DNA from: Helicobacteraceae bacterium
Lineage (GTDB): Bacteria > Campylobacterota > Campylobacteria > Campylobacterales > Helicobacteraceae
Direction: 5' to 3'
Length of the DNA: 64,000 bases
NCBI GenBank assembly: GCA_900770765.1
Contig: CAAGLK010000025.1
Location: forward strand, 9,556-73,555
This document shows, piece by piece, positions 27,160 through 38,095 of the stretch. Numbering within the stretch: position 1 is the stretch's first letter; the number at the start of each line of letters is the position of its first letter. Below the pieces are notes generated by a model. It was not told the origin of the DNA and searched no databases. It was given only the letters and a program-made list of their open reading frames with translations. The translations under genes and the position numbers were made by a program.

Positions 27160-27882
27160 ATGCATTTTTTAGAAGCAAAAAATCTTAGCAAAATTATTAA
27201 AAAAACAAGAATTATTAATGATATTTCTATAAGTGTTAAAAGTGGCGAAGTAGTGGGGCTTTTAGGACCAAATGGAGCTGGTAAAACTACTAGCTTTTAT
27301 ATAATTTGCGGACTTTTAGCGCCTAGTAGTGGTAGTGTTAGCTTTGATGGGATGGATATTACAAGTTTTAGTTTGCATAAGCGTTCAAGTCTAGGGATTG
27401 GCTATTTACCGCAAGAATCTAGTGTTTTTAAAGATTTAAGCGTAGAGGAGAATTTACGCCTTGCCGCTGAAGTTTGCATTAAAGATGAAATAGAGCAAGA
27501 TAGCCGCATAGAGGAGCTTTTAGAAGAGTTTAATATTGAAGCGATTCGTAATAGAAAGGGTGTGAATCTAAGCGGTGGAGAGAGGAGGCGAGTAGAAATC
27601 GCTAGAGCTTTAGTTAAGAAGCCTAAGTTTATTTTGCTAGATGAGCCTTTTGCTGGGGTGGACCCAATTGCGGTGCTAGATATTCAAAATATTATTAAAA
27701 AATTAGTTGAGTTTGGGATTGGCGTTTTAATTACAGACCATAATGTGCGAGAAACTCTAAGTGTGTGTCATCGTGCCTATGTGATTAATAAGGGAGATTT
27801 ATTAGCAAGTGGGGATAGTAGTGAGATTTATAAAAACGAGCTTGTTAGAAAGCATTATTTAGGAGAACATTTTAAAGTATGA
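27160..27882 (+). CDS. lptB: Lipopolysaccharide export ATP-binding protein LptB
   Basis: 240 residues. Cytoplasmic ATPase that drives LPS extraction with LptFG. Walker [17 protein letters not shown]-loop [11 protein letters not shown], signature [16 protein letters not shown], Walker [14 protein letters not shown] and switch His in [11 protein letters not shown]. The FAGVDPIAV sequence is characteristic of LptB. Its location directly before rpoN is conserved in many proteobacteria. The rpoN start overlaps its stop by four bases. Confidence 0.93.
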   Translation: MHFLEAKNLSKIIKKTRIINDISISVKSGEVVGLLGPNGAGKTTSFYIICGLLAPSSGSVSFDGMDITSFSLHKRSSLGIGYLPQESSVFKDLSVEENLRLAAEVCIKDEIEQDSRIEELLEEFNIEAIRNRKGVNLSGGERRRVEIARALVKKPKFILLDEPFAGVDPIAVLDIQNIIKKLVEFGIGVLITDHNVRETLSVCHRAYVINKGDLLASGDSSEIYKNELVRKHYLGEHFKV

Positions 27883-29207
27883 AATTACGCACACAAGCCA
27901 CCGCATCTTTAAAGACAAAGCTATCTTCTACGCTTAAGAGTTGGTTGCCTATTTTACAAAGTGGTATGCATGAATTAGAGGAAACTTTAAATTCTTTTAA
28001 CAAAGAAAATCCATATTTTGAAGTAAAATCTAAAATTATGCAAGATTTTAGCACACAGGATTCTAAGCATAAAAAGAAAAGCAAAGAAGCATTAAGAGGG
28101 GCGAAGGGAAGTGCGTTTGAAGGTGATAGTTTAGAGCAGTTTTGCATAAGTTGCGATTCTTTAGAAGTTGTGTTGTTTAATCAAATTGAGCCGCCATTAT
28201 TTCCTACAAAAAGCTCTCAAGAAATAGCAAAAAAAATTATAGAAAATTTAGACGCCGATGGATATTTTGATGGAGATTGTGAAAGAATAGCACAAGAATG
28301 TAGTGAGATTTTAGGTGTAAATATCACAGAAGCACAAGTAGATGGAATCCGTAAGCGATTTGCCCATTTAGAGCCAAGCGGCATTGGTGCGTTAAATGTG
28401 GTGGAATCCTTTTTTTTTCAGCTTGAAAATTTAGATGTCCCTAGTGATATTTATGGACTTGTTGTAGAAATTTTAGAGGACTTAGAATCCCATATTAAAT
28501 TTCAAAAAAATCCACTCTATCCTAAAGCTATGCGAGTGATACAAAGTTTTAAGAATCCTCCAGCTATTGATTATTTTCAAAAAGAAGAAGAAATAATCCC
28601 AGATATTTTAGTGCTAGAGGATAAAAATAGCATAAATGTGCATATTAATGAAAAATATTATCCTAGCATTGAGATTCTAAAGCCAGATAAAAAAAGCACC
28701 ACAAAAGAAAGCGAGGAGTTTTTAAAAAGCAAAATAAAAGAAGCGCGAGATTTAGTAGATGCGCTTGAGATGCGAAAAGCTACATTATATAAAATAGGAC
28801 TTATGATTGTGGAGTATCAATATGACTTTTTTAAAGGTGGCGAGATTAAGCCTATGAAGCTAAAGGACTTAGCAGATGAATTTGGTCACTCTCCTAGCAC
28901 GATTTCTAGAGCGATTTCTAATAAATATTTAGAATGCTCTAGGGGTATTATCGCACTTAAAAACTTTTTTACAACCGCTATTGATTTGGACACTTCAAAT
29001 GCGACTATTAAGGATTTTGTCGCTACGCTTATTAAAAATGAAAATAAGCAAAAGCCGCTAAGTGATAGTAAGATTCTAAAATTAGCAGTGGAGAAATTTA
29101 AGGTTAATATGGTTAGACGAACTATTGCAAAATATAGGGCACAGCTAAATATTGCAAGCTCTAGCGAGAGAAAAAAGCTATATTTAATGTCGGTTAATTT
29201 ACATTAA
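27879..29207 (+). CDS. rpoN: RNA polymerase sigma-54 factor
   Basis: 442 residues. The N-terminal activator-interaction region ([20 protein letters not shown], then [19 protein letters not shown]) is followed by an acidic linker and the core-binding region, then the DNA-binding part. The helix-turn-helix [19 protein letters not shown] and the RpoN box [12 protein letters not shown] at the end are both clear. It directs transcription of middle flagellar genes in Helicobacter. Two matching GG-N10-GC promoters are seen in this window, before flgL and before the FlgF-type gene. Confidence 0.95.
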   Translation: MKLRTQATASLKTKLSSTLKSWLPILQSGMHELEETLNSFNKENPYFEVKSKIMQDFSTQDSKHKKKSKEALRGAKGSAFEGDSLEQFCISCDSLEVVLFNQIEPPLFPTKSSQEIAKKIIENLDADGYFDGDCERIAQECSEILGVNITEAQVDGIRKRFAHLEPSGIGALNVVESFFFQLENLDVPSDIYGLVVEILEDLESHIKFQKNPLYPKAMRVIQSFKNPPAIDYFQKEEEIIPDILVLEDKNSINVHINEKYYPSIEILKPDKKSTTKESEEFLKSKIKEARDLVDALEMRKATLYKIGLMIVEYQYDFFKGGEIKPMKLKDLADEFGHSPSTISRAISNKYLECSRGIIALKNFFTTAIDLDTSNATIKDFVATLIKNENKQKPLSDSKILKLAVEKFKVNMVRRTIAKYRAQLNIASSSERKKLYLMSVNLH

Positions 29208-29246
29208 TTTTATAATTGCTTTATTTTAACTTTATATTTTGCTTTT

Positions 29247-29265
29247 ATAATTGTGATTATCATTT
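29247..29265 (+). promoter_or_regulatory. Possible Fur-type operator
   Basis: ATAATTGTGATTATCATTT, with the central palindrome TGATTATCA, lies 12 bases before the start of the DUF1104-type gene, next to its AAAGGAG box. Eleven central bases fit the Fur consensus TGATAATCATT with one change, while the left flank is poor. A repressor bound here would block translation-proximal transcription. Confidence 0.4.
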
Positions 29266-29277
29266 AAAGGAGAAACA

Positions 29278-29721
29278 ATGAAAACACAAATTTTAAAAAC
29301 GACTTTAGGCTTTGTGCTTGTTAGCGCATTAAGTGCAAGTGCTTTTGCGGCGGATTTTTCTAAAAAAAGCGATAAAGAGCTAATAGATTTAGCAGGTAAA
29401 GTCGCACCAAAGGATTATCCAGATTTTAAAATGGAAGTTTATAAAAGAGTGCAAGAAATGAAAGTAAAAGATGCAAAAGTCTTTAAAGAGCAGATGCGTA
29501 AAGCAAAAAGAGAAGCAATGCAAAACAACACGGTTAAGAAAAATAGAGAATACAAAGAAGCTATAAAAAAAGAAATAGACAAACGCTTAGAGAGTATGAC
29601 GATTGAAGAAGCTAGAAATAGCGGTCTTTTACAAAAGCCTAGAAATTTTCAAGAGCGAGATGCACAAAGGGATTTTAGAGATGGACGCCCTTGCGATGTA
29701 AGCTGCCCTTTAAATCGCTAA
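29278..29721 (+). CDS. Periplasmic DUF1104-type protein
   Basis: 147 residues. A signal peptide (MKTQILKTTLGFVLVSALSASAFA with an AFA-A cut site) leads into a small, mostly helical, Lys/Glu-rich mature protein: FSKKSDKELIDLAGKVAPKD, then a heptad-like helix and ERLESMTIEEARNSGLL. I recognise the pattern of the Campylobacterota-specific DUF1104 family, whose function is not established. Two cysteines in [10 protein letters not shown] at the C-terminus could bind metal or form a disulphide. A possible Fur-type site precedes it, suggesting metal-related control. Its stop overlaps the stop of the convergent flavoprotein gene. Confidence 0.7.
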   Translation: MKTQILKTTLGFVLVSALSASAFAADFSKKSDKELIDLAGKVAPKDYPDFKMEVYKRVQEMKVKDAKVFKEQMRKAKREAMQNNTVKKNREYKEAIKKEIDKRLESMTIEEARNSGLLQKPRNFQERDAQRDFRDGRPCDVSCPLNR

Positions 29722-30926
29722 TCTTTTAAAATTGCTTGGGCGCAATGCCACGCACTAGCCCAAGCAAAGGCTAAGTTATGCCCCCCACGATTCCCCACTA
29801 TATCTAGCATTTCGCCTATTATAAATAGATTTTTTATTTTTTTAGAAGCAAAAGTTTTTGCGTCTATTTCTTTTACACTTACGCCACCTCCACTAACTTC
29901 TGCCATTTCAAATCCATAGGGGATAATGTTTTTGAGATTGAAATTTTTAAGCAAAAAGCATAGTTGTTTTATGTGTTTTGTATTGTTTGTAAAATTAAAG
30001 TTTTGCATAAAATATTTTGCTAATTTTGGCGGTAAGATTCCGCACAATATGGATTCTAGCGATAAATTTGCATTGTGTTTGTGTAAAAAATGATTTTCTA
30101 ATTCTTGTAAAGACAAGGTTGGCAGTAAATCTAAGATTATTTCTAAATTTTTCTTTGTTTTGCAATATGAAGATATATCAAGCACTCCAAAGCCAGAGAT
30201 TCCATAGCTTGTAAATAGCACATCATTTGTGGTTTGTGCTAGAATCTTTATGCTATCTTTTAGCGTTATTTTTGCATTTATTTTTACGCCGCTTATTTGC
30301 TCTTTTGATTTTATATTGCAATTTAGAGGCGTAAGAGATGGATAAGGCTGTAATATTTCTAATTGTAGTGATTTTGCAAGAGCTAAGCCTTTTGCGCTTC
30401 CGCCTAATTTTGGGTGTGCTTGGCTACCGCAAGCCAGGATTAAGTGGGTGCAAATATGCAATTCTTTATTGTTAGTTTCTAGCTGGAATCCGTTTTTAAA
30501 ATTTGCGATTTTTGTAACTTCATTTTCGCATAGGATTTTTAAATTTTTCGCTTGTTGTAGGTGTTTTTCAAATATCATAAGCACCGATTTTGCAGAATTT
30601 GACAATGGATAAATTTTTTGATTTTCCGTTTTTGTTAATAATAAGCCAAGATTTTTACAAATTTTTTCAAAGGCTTTAAAATCAAATGAGTTTAAAATGG
30701 ATTCTAGCTCATTTGTTAAAAAAGATGAGCTTTGAAATTCATTTGCATTTGTGTTTGCATTATGTATATTGCAGCGACCATTTCCGGTGGCTAGGAGCTT
30801 TTTCCCTAGAATCTTATTTTTTTCAAAAATTATTGTTTTTATATTATATTTTGCTAACAAAATAGCACAAAAGATTCCACTCGCACCACCGCCAACGATG
30901 GCAACGCAAGAATCTTTAGCCTTTAT
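29718..30926 (-). CDS. HI0933/BaiN-family FAD-dependent oxidoreductase, apparent AUA start
   Basis: About 402 residues if it begins at the ATA at 30926. The family binds FAD in an N-terminal Rossmann fold. Here the dinucleotide motif [16 protein letters not shown] is encoded, but no ATG, GTG or TTG lies between it and the nearest upstream stop. The first standard start, TTG at 30860, would cut off the motif. The ATA has GGGAG six bases upstream and overlaps the accA stop (ATAA), mimicking an ATGA junction. Further motifs: [13 protein letters not shown] and, at the C-terminus, [25 protein letters not shown]. The biological substrate of the family is uncertain (tRNA or bile-acid-like reductions have been proposed). 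Last gene of the fatty-acid operon. Confidence 0.75.
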   Translation of the reverse strand: MKAKDSCVAIVGGGASGIFCAILLAKYNIKTIIFEKNKILGKKLLATGNGRCNIHNANTNANEFQSSSFLTNELESILNSFDFKAFEKICKNLGLLLTKTENQKIYPLSNSAKSVLMIFEKHLQQAKNLKILCENEVTKIANFKNGFQLETNNKELHICTHLILACGSQAHPKLGGSAKGLALAKSLQLEILQPYPSLTPLNCNIKSKEQISGVKINAKITLKDSIKILAQTTNDVLFTSYGISGFGVLDISSYCKTKKNLEIILDLLPTLSLQELENHFLHKHNANLSLESILCGILPPKLAKYFMQNFNFTNNTKHIKQLCFLLKNFNLKNIIPYGFEMAEVSGGGVSVKEIDAKTFASKKIKNLFIIGEMLDIVGNRGGHNLAFAWASAWHCAQAILKD

Positions 30927-31849
30927 TGAAAGCTCCCATAAGACATAAGTTTATTAAAGCGGTTTTGTAAATAGTTAGAATCTTTTTTAATGGATTCTAG
31001 CTCTTTTAGAAAATATTTTTTAATTGCATTTGCAGCACTTTCTTTATCTCTATGCGCCCCAATCTCTGGCTCTTTAATGATATCATCAATCAATTTTGCT
31101 TCTTTTAATCCTTCAGGAGTTATTTTTAAAGCTTGTGTTGCATTTTCAATTTTAGTTGGGTCATTCCACAAAATTGCCGCACAACCTTCAGGCGAAATTA
31201 CGCTAAAAATAGAATACTGCATCATAGCAAGGCGGTCTGCTACACCTATGGCAAGCGCCCCACCACTTCCACCTTCGCCAATTACTATAGAAATGGTTGG
31301 AATCTTTAGTGTGCTAAATTCTTGTAAATTCTTTGCAATCGCTTCACTCTGCCCTCTTTCTTCTGCACCAATTCCAGGGTAAGCACCAGGAGTATCTATA
31401 AACATTAATAGCGGAATCTTAAATTTCTCTGCCATTTTTGCCGCTCTTAAAGCCTTGCGATATCCCTCTGGGTTTGGCATACCGAAATTTCTTTGCAATT
31501 TATTTTTTGTCCCTCTGCCTTTTTCCTCGCCAATTATCATTACTTTTTGATTGTCAATTTTACCTAAAAAGCAAACGATGGCATTATCATCGCTAAAATG
31601 TCTATCGCCGTGTATTTCAATAGCGTCTTTTAGTAATAAATTTATATAATCCATAGCATAAGGTCGGTCTGGATGGCGAGCGAGCTGGAGTTTTTGATAA
31701 TCGCTTAAATTAGAATAAACTTGCTTAACTTCTTTATCTAGTGCGTTTTGTAGAATCTCAATTGCGTGAGAATCATTTTTTAGAGAAGCTGTAGAGATGC
31801 TTTCTTGTATATTTTTTATTTTTAATTCAAAATCTAAATAAGTAGCCAC
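30923..31849 (-). CDS. accA: Acetyl-CoA carboxylase carboxyltransferase subunit alpha
   Basis: 308 residues. Forms malonyl-CoA with AccD, BC and BCCP. Recognised by the [11 protein letters not shown] block, [38 protein letters not shown] and [16 protein letters not shown], all in standard order. It follows fabF with three bases between them and overlaps the flavoprotein start. AccD is not in the window. Confidence 0.95.
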   Translation of the reverse strand: MATYLDFELKIKNIQESISTASLKNDSHAIEILQNALDKEVKQVYSNLSDYQKLQLARHPDRPYAMDYINLLLKDAIEIHGDRHFSDDNAIVCFLGKIDNQKVMIIGEEKGRGTKNKLQRNFGMPNPEGYRKALRAAKMAEKFKIPLLMFIDTPGAYPGIGAEERGQSEAIAKNLQEFSTLKIPTISIVIGEGGSGGALAIGVADRLAMMQYSIFSVISPEGCAAILWNDPTKIENATQALKITPEGLKEAKLIDDIIKEPEIGAHRDKESAANAIKKYFLKELESIKKDSNYLQNRFNKLMSYGSFQ

Positions 31850-31852
31850 AAT

Positions 31853-33085
31853 TTACACTTTTTTAAAAATTACAACGCCATTTGTTCCGCCAAAGCCAAA
31901 TGAATTACTCATAATTGTATTAATCTTTACCTCTCTAGCAGTGTTAGGGACATAGTCTAAATCGCAATCAGGGTCTTTTGTGATTTGATTAATCGTAGGC
32001 GGTAAGATTCCCTTTTGCATTGCCATAATAGAAATTACCGCTTCTAGCCCACCAGCAGCTCCCAAGCAGTGTCCAATTTGCCCTTTAGTGGAGCTAACAG
32101 GCGGTACTTCTCCATTAAATACTTTTTTTAATGCTAGTGTTTCATACCAATCGTTGTATTTAGTGCTTGTTCCGTGTGCGTTTATGTAGTCTATTTTTGT
32201 ATTTGCCATTTGTGTTGCCATTTTCATAGCACGATATGCACCCTCGCCCTCTGGAGCTGGGGTTGTAATGTGATTTGCATCGCCACTTTCACCAAAGCCA
32301 ATTAACTCCGCATAAATCGTAGCTCCTCTTGCCTTTGCGCTATCATAATCTTCTAGCACTAAAGCCGCAGCACCTTCTCCCATAACAAAGCCATTTCTCT
32401 CTCCATCAAAAGGACGGCTTGCAAATTGTGGCTCATCATTTCTATCGCTTAATGCTTTCATAGCGGCAAAACCACCGATTCCAACTCCACATATCGCAGA
32501 TTCCGCCGCGACAACAAGCATTTTATCGGCACAATTTAGCATAATTGTTTTAGCAGCTTCAATTATTCCATGTGTTCCAGCAGCACATGCTGTTACACTT
32601 GCTAAATTTGGCCCCTTTAGTAAATAATCAAGCGAGATAAATCCACCTAGCATATTTACAAGTGCCGAGGGAATAAAAAATGGAGAAATTCTCTTAGGAC
32701 CTTTTTCAAAGTTAATTACAGAGTTTTTTTCAATATTAATAAGCCCGCCAATGCCAGAAGCGGAGCTAATACCGAATCTCTCGTTGTTTATGGAATCTAA
32801 AAGTTTGCCATTTTCTAATAATCCACAATCTTCCATAGCTTCTTTTGCCGCCTTGATTCCAAGCTGGATAAAGCGGTCAGCTTTTTTTACTTCTTTTGCG
32901 TCCATAACGCTATTTGGGTCAAAGTCTGTAATTTCTGCAGCGATTTTTACAGGAAATGAAGAGATATCAAAAGAGGAGATTGTTTTAACTCCACATTTGC
33001 CATCTATAATAGCTTTAAAAGAATCCTCTCTATTTAGCCCAAGGGCATTAATCATTCCTATTCCAGTTACTACTACGCGTCGCAT
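31853..33085 (-). CDS. fabF: 3-oxoacyl-[acyl-carrier-protein] synthase II
   Basis: 410 residues. Elongating condensing enzyme of type II fatty-acid synthesis. Catalytic Cys in ASVTACAAGTHG, His in NAHGTSTKYND and His in STKGQIGHCLGAAGG form the Cys-His-His triad. The C-terminal SNSFGFGGTNGVVIF loop is typical. It lies 50 bp after acpP in the fabG-acpP-fabF-accA order. Confidence 0.95.
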   Translation of the reverse strand: MRRVVVTGIGMINALGLNREDSFKAIIDGKCGVKTISSFDISSFPVKIAAEITDFDPNSVMDAKEVKKADRFIQLGIKAAKEAMEDCGLLENGKLLDSINNERFGISSASGIGGLINIEKNSVINFEKGPKRISPFFIPSALVNMLGGFISLDYLLKGPNLASVTACAAGTHGIIEAAKTIMLNCADKMLVVAAESAICGVGIGGFAAMKALSDRNDEPQFASRPFDGERNGFVMGEGAAALVLEDYDSAKARGATIYAELIGFGESGDANHITTPAPEGEGAYRAMKMATQMANTKIDYINAHGTSTKYNDWYETLALKKVFNGEVPPVSSTKGQIGHCLGAAGGLEAVISIMAMQKGILPPTINQITKDPDCDLDYVPNTAREVKINTIMSNSFGFGGTNGVVIFKKV

Positions 33086-33136
33086 ATTATTCCTTATTAA
33101 AGTGGTTTAAGTGTGCGTAAGCACACTTTGTGGGCG

Positions 33137-33370
33137 TTAGGCTTTTGCTTTTTCAATATAGGCAACTACATCGCCAACGGTTTGGATTTTTTCAGCTTCT
33201 TCATCTGGTATTTCGATTTCAAATTTTTCTTCTAATGCCATTACAAGCTCAACAACATCTAAAGAATCCGCACCTAAATCATCTACAAATTTAGATTCTG
33301 GCTTAACTTCACCCTCATTTACATTTAATTGTTCTACAACAACTGCCTTTACATCATCAAATACTGCCAT
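33137..33370 (-). CDS. acpP: Acyl carrier protein
   Basis: 77 residues, the usual ACP size, acidic. The phosphopantetheine attachment serine is in [19 protein letters not shown]. The start [10 protein letters not shown] at 33370 has an ideal AAGGAG box. A nine-codon longer reading has none. It carries growing acyl chains between the enzymes encoded by its neighbours. Confidence 0.96.
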   Translation of the reverse strand: MAVFDDVKAVVVEQLNVNEGEVKPESKFVDDLGADSLDVVELVMALEEKFEIEIPDEEAEKIQTVGDVVAYIEKAKA

Positions 33371-33440
33371 CGCAACTCTCCTTGCTAAAAATTTCAATAA
33401 AAAATGCTATTTTAGCTAAATTTCCTTAAGAATTTCAAAA

Positions 33441-34184
33441 CTACATATATAATCCGCCATTTACCTTTAAAACTTCGCCTGTTATATAACTTGCATTTTG
33501 TGATAGTAAAAAGCTAACAGCTCCAGCTACTTCTGCGCCACTGCCGAAGCGACCTAGCGGAATATTTTTTGAATATTCTGCTTTTATTTCATCTTTTAAT
33601 TCTTTTGTCATATCGCTTTCTATAAAGCCAGGAGTTACGCAATTAAAGCGGATTCCTTTGCTTCCGCCCTCTTTTGCAAAAGATTTTGTCATAGCAATCA
33701 TACCGCCCTTGCTTGCCGCATAATTACATTGTCCAATATTGCCCATTTCACCTATTATTGAAGAAATATTTACAACAGCCCCATAGCCTTGTTTTCGCAT
33801 AATTTTTAAGGCTTCTCTACAGCCTATAAAACTTGAAGTTAAATTCGCTTCTAACACACTAGAAAATTCATCCGTTTTCATACGCATAGAGAGTTTATCG
33901 TTTGTAACTCCAGCGTTATTTACTAAAAATGCTAACTCTCCATCGCTATTTAAAATAGCATTGATTCCAGCTAAAAACTCCTCTTCTTTTGTTGCATCAA
34001 ACTTTATTACAGCCGCTTTTCCGCCACTTTTTTCAATTTCTTCTTTAAGTGAATCTGCCAATTCTGGCTTTGAGCGGTAATTAATCCATACTTTTAAACC
34101 ATCTTTTGCTAATTTTTTTGCAATTTCTGCACCTATGCCTTTGCTAGCCCCTGTTATTAAAACATTTTTTCCGCAAAATTCCAT
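33441..34184 (-). CDS. fabG: 3-oxoacyl-[acyl-carrier-protein] reductase
   Basis: 247 residues, short-chain dehydrogenase. NADPH motif TGASKGIGAEIAK at residues ~11-23, NNAGVT, catalytic Ser in NISSIIGE and Tyr/Lys in YAASKGGM. The C-terminal ITGEVLKVNGGLYM is typical of FabG. First gene of the minus-strand fatty-acid operon, divergent from carB across a ~110-bp AT-rich promoter region. Confidence 0.95.
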   Translation of the reverse strand: MEFCGKNVLITGASKGIGAEIAKKLAKDGLKVWINYRSKPELADSLKEEIEKSGGKAAVIKFDATKEEEFLAGINAILNSDGELAFLVNNAGVTNDKLSMRMKTDEFSSVLEANLTSSFIGCREALKIMRKQGYGAVVNISSIIGEMGNIGQCNYAASKGGMIAMTKSFAKEGGSKGIRFNCVTPGFIESDMTKELKDEIKAEYSKNIPLGRFGSGAEVAGAVSFLLSQNASYITGEVLKVNGGLYM

Positions 34185-34296
34185 TTTTATCCTTTAATAA
34201 AAAAGTGTGCCATTATAGCAAGAATCCTTTTTAATGTATTTTATTTTTAAGTCTATAACTGCTAGAATTCCAAAATTTTTTCAAAAAGAGATTCCC

Positions 34297-37200
34297 ATGC
34301 CAAAACGAACAGATATTAAAACAATTTTACTTATCGGCTCTGGTCCTATTGTTATTGGTCAAGCTTGCGAGTTTGACTACTCTGGCACACAAGCGGCTAA
34401 GACGCTAAAGGAGCTTGGATATAGAGTTGTGCTAATTAACTCAAATCCAGCGACAATTATGACTGACCCTGAGTTTGCGGAACGCACATATATTGAGCCT
34501 ATTACTGAAGAGGTTGTAGCTGATATTATTAAAAAAGAAAAAGTAGATGCGATACTGCCTACAATGGGTGGTCAAACTGCCCTAAATATCGCTATGAGTA
34601 TGCATGAAAAGGGAATGCTAGATGGCGTAAAATTCTTAGGTGCAAATCCAGCTGCGATTAAAAAGGGTGAGGATAGACAAGCATTTAAAGAAGCTATGCT
34701 TAAAATTGGCATGGATTTACCAAAGTCCTTTTATGCTTACACGCTTGAAGAGGCGCTAAATGCGGCAAAAGAAATCGGCTTCCCACTAATAATCCGTGCT
34801 AGTTATACTCTAGCTGGTGGTGGAAGTGGCGTGGCTTATAATATTGATGAGTTTAAAGCGCTCGCACAAAGCGGCTTAGAAATTAGCCCTATTAATGAAA
34901 TTTTAATTGAGGAATCGCTGCTTGGCTGGAAAGAGTATGAAATGGAAGTAATCCGCGACAAGGCGGATAACTGCATAATTGTCTGCTCTATTGAAAACTT
35001 AGACCCTATGGGAGTGCATACAGGGGATTCTATTACAATCGCTCCAGCTTTGACTTTAACAGATAAAGAATATCAGCGGATGCGTGATGCCTCCTTTGCG
35101 ATTTTGCGAGAAATTGGCGTAGATACGGGTGGAAGCAATGTGCAATTTGCGATAAATCCTAGCACAGGGCGGATGACCGTAATTGAGATGAATCCGCGCG
35201 TTAGCCGAAGTTCTGCGCTTGCTTCAAAAGCGACAGGCTATCCTATCGCTAAGGTTGCCACGCTTTTAGCTGTTGGCTTTACCTTAGATGAGATTAAAAA
35301 TGATATGACAGGCACACCAGCTTCTTTTGAGCCTAGTATTGATTATATTGTTACTAAGATTCCACGATTTACTTTTGAGAAATTCCCACAAGCAGATTCC
35401 ACGCTTACTACCTCTATGAAAAGCATTGGCGAGGTTATGGCGATTGGTGCGACCTTTAAAGAATCCTTGCAAAAAGCACTTAATAGCCTTGAGACTGGAA
35501 TCTTTGGCTTTAATTCTAAAAGTAGTGATTTAGGCGAGATTCAAAGGGAGGTTAGGAGAGCAAACCAAAGCCGCCTTTTATACATAGCAGATGCCTTTAG
35601 AGCTGGAGTTAGCGTAGATGAAGTGCATAGCTGGTGTAAAATTGATAAGTATTTTTTAAGTCAAATTAAAGAAATTATAGACTTGGAATCTCAAGTAAAT
35701 TTTGAAAAATTGCAAAATGTGGAATCGCTAATGGAGCTTAAAAAGGCTGGCTTTAGCGATAAAATGCTAAGTGTGCTGGTAAATAAAACCGATGGATTAG
35801 ATGTAAGCGAAGAGGATATTTACTCGCTTAGAGAGAAGCTAGGCGTGGGGCTTTATTATAACGAAGTGGATACTTGTGCGGCGGAGTTTGCGACAAGCAC
35901 GGCGTATTTGTATTCTACGGCGGATGGAGTGCGGAGTGCGGAGTGCGGAGAGGTTACTAAAAGTGGAATCGCAAATGCGGATTCCGCCACAAATCCGCTA
36001 AGAGATGAATCCGCTAAGGATTCTAGCAAGAAAGTATTGATTATAGGTGGCGGTCCTAACCGCATAGGGCAGGGCATTGAGTTTGATTACTGCTGTGTGC
36101 ATGCTAGCTTTGCGCTGCGTGATATGGGGATTAAGAGCATTATGTATAACTGCAATCCAGAGACAGTTAGCACAGATTATGACACTAGCGATACGCTATA
36201 TTTTGAGCCAATTACCTTTGAATATGTGCGAAGCATGATTGAGAGAGAAAAGCCAGATGGAATCATCGTGCATTTTGGCGGTCAAACGCCGTTAAAACTA
36301 GCTAGGAAGCTAACAAAAATCGGCGCAAAAATCATCGGCACAAGTGCAAAAACAATTGATATAGCAGAAGATAGAGAGAAATTTGCAAAATTTGTAGAAG
36401 ATAATGGATTATTGCAGCCGCAAAATGGCACCGCCACGACAAAAGAGGAGGCTATAAGCATAGCGCAAAACATCGGCTTCCCTGTGCTTGTGCGACCTTC
36501 TTATGTGCTTGGAGGGCGCGCTATGCGGATAGTGTATAGCGTGAGCGAACTGCAAGAGTATATGAACGAAGCAGTAAGTGTAAGTAATGACTCACCTGTG
36601 CTAATTGATAAGTTTTTAAATAACGCACTAGAGCTTGATGTGGATATTATTTGTGATGGGAGTGATGTGTATATTGCTGGGATTATGCAGCATATTGAGG
36701 AGGCTGGAATCCACAGCGGCGATTCTGCATGCTCACTGCCTACAATTAATATCTCAAGTGAAAAAATTAGAGAAATTGAAAAAACTACTGCAAAAATCGC
36801 TAGGAATCTAGGCGTAGTGGGGCTTATGAATACACAATATGCGATTTTTGAAGATACGCTATATTTGATTGAAGTAAATCCGAGAGCTTCGCGCACCGTG
36901 CCTTTTGTCTCAAAAGCAACTGGGATTCCACTTGCAAAAGTCGCTACACATGTAATGGTTAATAGGAATCTTAAAGAAGCCTTAGAGAGATATGATAGAT
37001 TTAAAAAGGTAGTGTTTGAAAATGGCGTCTATAAGCCACGACTTGGGAAGCATATAGCCGTTAAAGAATCTGTTTTTCCATTTAGCAAATTAAGCGGGGC
37101 GGTTATGGTGCTAGGACCAGAAATGCGCTCAACGGGTGAGGTTATGGGGATTAGCGATAGCTTTGGGCTAAGTTTTGCAAAGTCTCAAATGGCGTGTAAA

Positions 37201-37617
37201 AATGCCCTAGCACTTAGTGGAAAGGTCTTTATCTCGCTAAAAAGCCTAGATAAGCCCTATGCGGCAGAAGTGGCAAGGGAGCTAGATAAGCTAGGCTTTA
37301 TCATAAGTGCGACAAAGGGGACTGCAGAGATTATTAAAAAAGCTGGAATCCCGTGCGAAGAGGCGCTAAAAATAAGCGAGGGGCGGCCAAATATTGGCGA
37401 TGCGTTGGCAAATAACGAAATAGCAATGGCGATAAACACAAGCGATGAGGCTTCAAGTAAAGATGACACAGATAAAATTAGGACGCAAGTATTAAGGAAT
37501 AATGTGCCTTATTTTACGACTATTGAAGCGGCGAAAGTTGCGATAAATGCGATAAGCGAGATAAAGAGTAAGAATCCAAATATAGCTAAAGCACTGCAAG
37601 ATTATCTAAGCGAGTAG
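34297..37617 (+). CDS. carB: Carbamoyl-phosphate synthase large subunit
   Basis: About 1106 residues. Makes carbamoyl phosphate for pyrimidines and arginine with CarA. Two homologous ATP-grasp halves are seen: [20 protein letters not shown] at the start and its repeat [20 protein letters not shown] near residue 582. An MGS-like allosteric domain lies at the C-terminus. I start at MPKRTDIK (ATG 34297) because it has an AAAGAG box and matches the family N-terminus. Odd: the linker before the second half holds a ~40-residue Ala/Ser/Asp-rich insertion that contains a 7-bp tandem repeat (see 35926-35950). Confidence 0.95.
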   Translation: MPKRTDIKTILLIGSGPIVIGQACEFDYSGTQAAKTLKELGYRVVLINSNPATIMTDPEFAERTYIEPITEEVVADIIKKEKVDAILPTMGGQTALNIAMSMHEKGMLDGVKFLGANPAAIKKGEDRQAFKEAMLKIGMDLPKSFYAYTLEEALNAAKEIGFPLIIRASYTLAGGGSGVAYNIDEFKALAQSGLEISPINEILIEESLLGWKEYEMEVIRDKADNCIIVCSIENLDPMGVHTGDSITIAPALTLTDKEYQRMRDASFAILREIGVDTGGSNVQFAINPSTGRMTVIEMNPRVSRSSALASKATGYPIAKVATLLAVGFTLDEIKNDMTGTPASFEPSIDYIVTKIPRFTFEKFPQADSTLTTSMKSIGEVMAIGATFKESLQKALNSLETGIFGFNSKSSDLGEIQREVRRANQSRLLYIADAFRAGVSVDEVHSWCKIDKYFLSQIKEIIDLESQVNFEKLQNVESLMELKKAGFSDKMLSVLVNKTDGLDVSEEDIYSLREKLGVGLYYNEVDTCAAEFATSTAYLYSTADGVRSAECGEVTKSGIANADSATNPLRDESAKDSSKKVLIIGGGPNRIGQGIEFDYCCVHASFALRDMGIKSIMYNCNPETVSTDYDTSDTLYFEPITFEYVRSMIEREKPDGIIVHFGGQTPLKLARKLTKIGAKIIGTSAKTIDIAEDREKFAKFVEDNGLLQPQNGTATTKEEAISIAQNIGFPVLVRPSYVLGGRAMRIVYSVSELQEYMNEAVSVSNDSPVLIDKFLNNALELDVDIICDGSDVYIAGIMQHIEEAGIHSGDSACSLPTINISSEKIREIEKTTAKIARNLGVVGLMNTQYAIFEDTLYLIEVNPRASRTVPFVSKATGIPLAKVATHVMVNRNLKEALERYDRFKKVVFENGVYKPRLGKHIAVKESVFPFSKLSGAVMVLGPEMRSTGEVMGISDSFGLSFAKSQMACKNALALSGKVFISLKSLDKPYAAEVARELDKLGFIISATKGTAEIIKKAGIPCEEALKISEGRPNIGDALANNEIAMAINTSDEASSKDDTDKIRTQVLRNNVPYFTTIEAAKVAINAISEIKSKNPNIAKALQDYLSE
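35926..35950 (+). repeat. Heptanucleotide tandem repeat inside carB
   Basis: Three full copies of GGAGTGC and a partial fourth (GGAG), in frame within the carB interdomain linker. Since seven is not a multiple of three, gain or loss of a unit would shift the frame and truncate the protein before the second ATP-grasp half. Confidence 0.8.
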
Positions 37618-37620
37618 GGT

Positions 37621-38091
37621 TTGGAATCTATTATTTTTTTAGCACAAAGCGACACGACCGCTGGGTTTTTAAGCAAGAATCATAGGCGATTAAATGAGAT
37701 TAAAGGACGGAATTTAGGGCAGAGTGTGCTAATAACACTTGATTCTTTAAGTAAGCTAAAAAACTTAGTGCGTGTGCCAGAGTGTCATAAAAATAGGGTA
37801 AGAAGAAGTAAAAAAAGTAGCTTTGTGTATAAAAAAAGTGTAGCACTAAAGGCGGAATCTTTAGCGATTCGTGTTGTTTTTAGAGATTTTAGGGCAGTTA
37901 GCCATGCGGATTTTTTGCGATTTTTCCCTTATCTTTATTCAAGCTCTGCAAATTTGCATAAAAGTGCGTTTAGTTTAGAATATGCACTTAAAAATACTGA
38001 TTATATTGTGCTTGATAATAGGGGATTGTCGCAAAATAGGGCTTCAAAAATATATAAATTATCAAATAAGAGTATTAAAAAATTAAGGTAA
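37621..38091 (+). CDS. Short Sua5/YciO/YrdC-like protein
   Basis: 156 residues from a TTG three bases after the carB stop. The opening IIFLAQSDTTAGFLSKNH resembles the substrate-binding start of the YrdC domain (the family pattern is PTDTxYGL), and FLRFFPYLYSSSANLHK resembles its SSAN block. The lysine-rich middle and small size make it a shortened or divergent family member. t6A synthesis is therefore not assured, and another TsaC may exist elsewhere. A protein of this type follows carB in H. pylori as I recall. It is co-transcribed with carB and followed after four bases by a membrane protein. Confidence 0.6.
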   Translation: MESIIFLAQSDTTAGFLSKNHRRLNEIKGRNLGQSVLITLDSLSKLKNLVRVPECHKNRVRRSKKSSFVYKKSVALKAESLAIRVVFRDFRAVSHADFLRFFPYLYSSSANLHKSAFSLEYALKNTDYIVLDNRGLSQNRASKIYKLSNKSIKKLR

Positions 38092-38095
38092 CTCA

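Noticed and set aside
35856..36896. Several long antisense frames within carB
   Set aside because: They are out-of-frame shadows of a strongly conserved gene.
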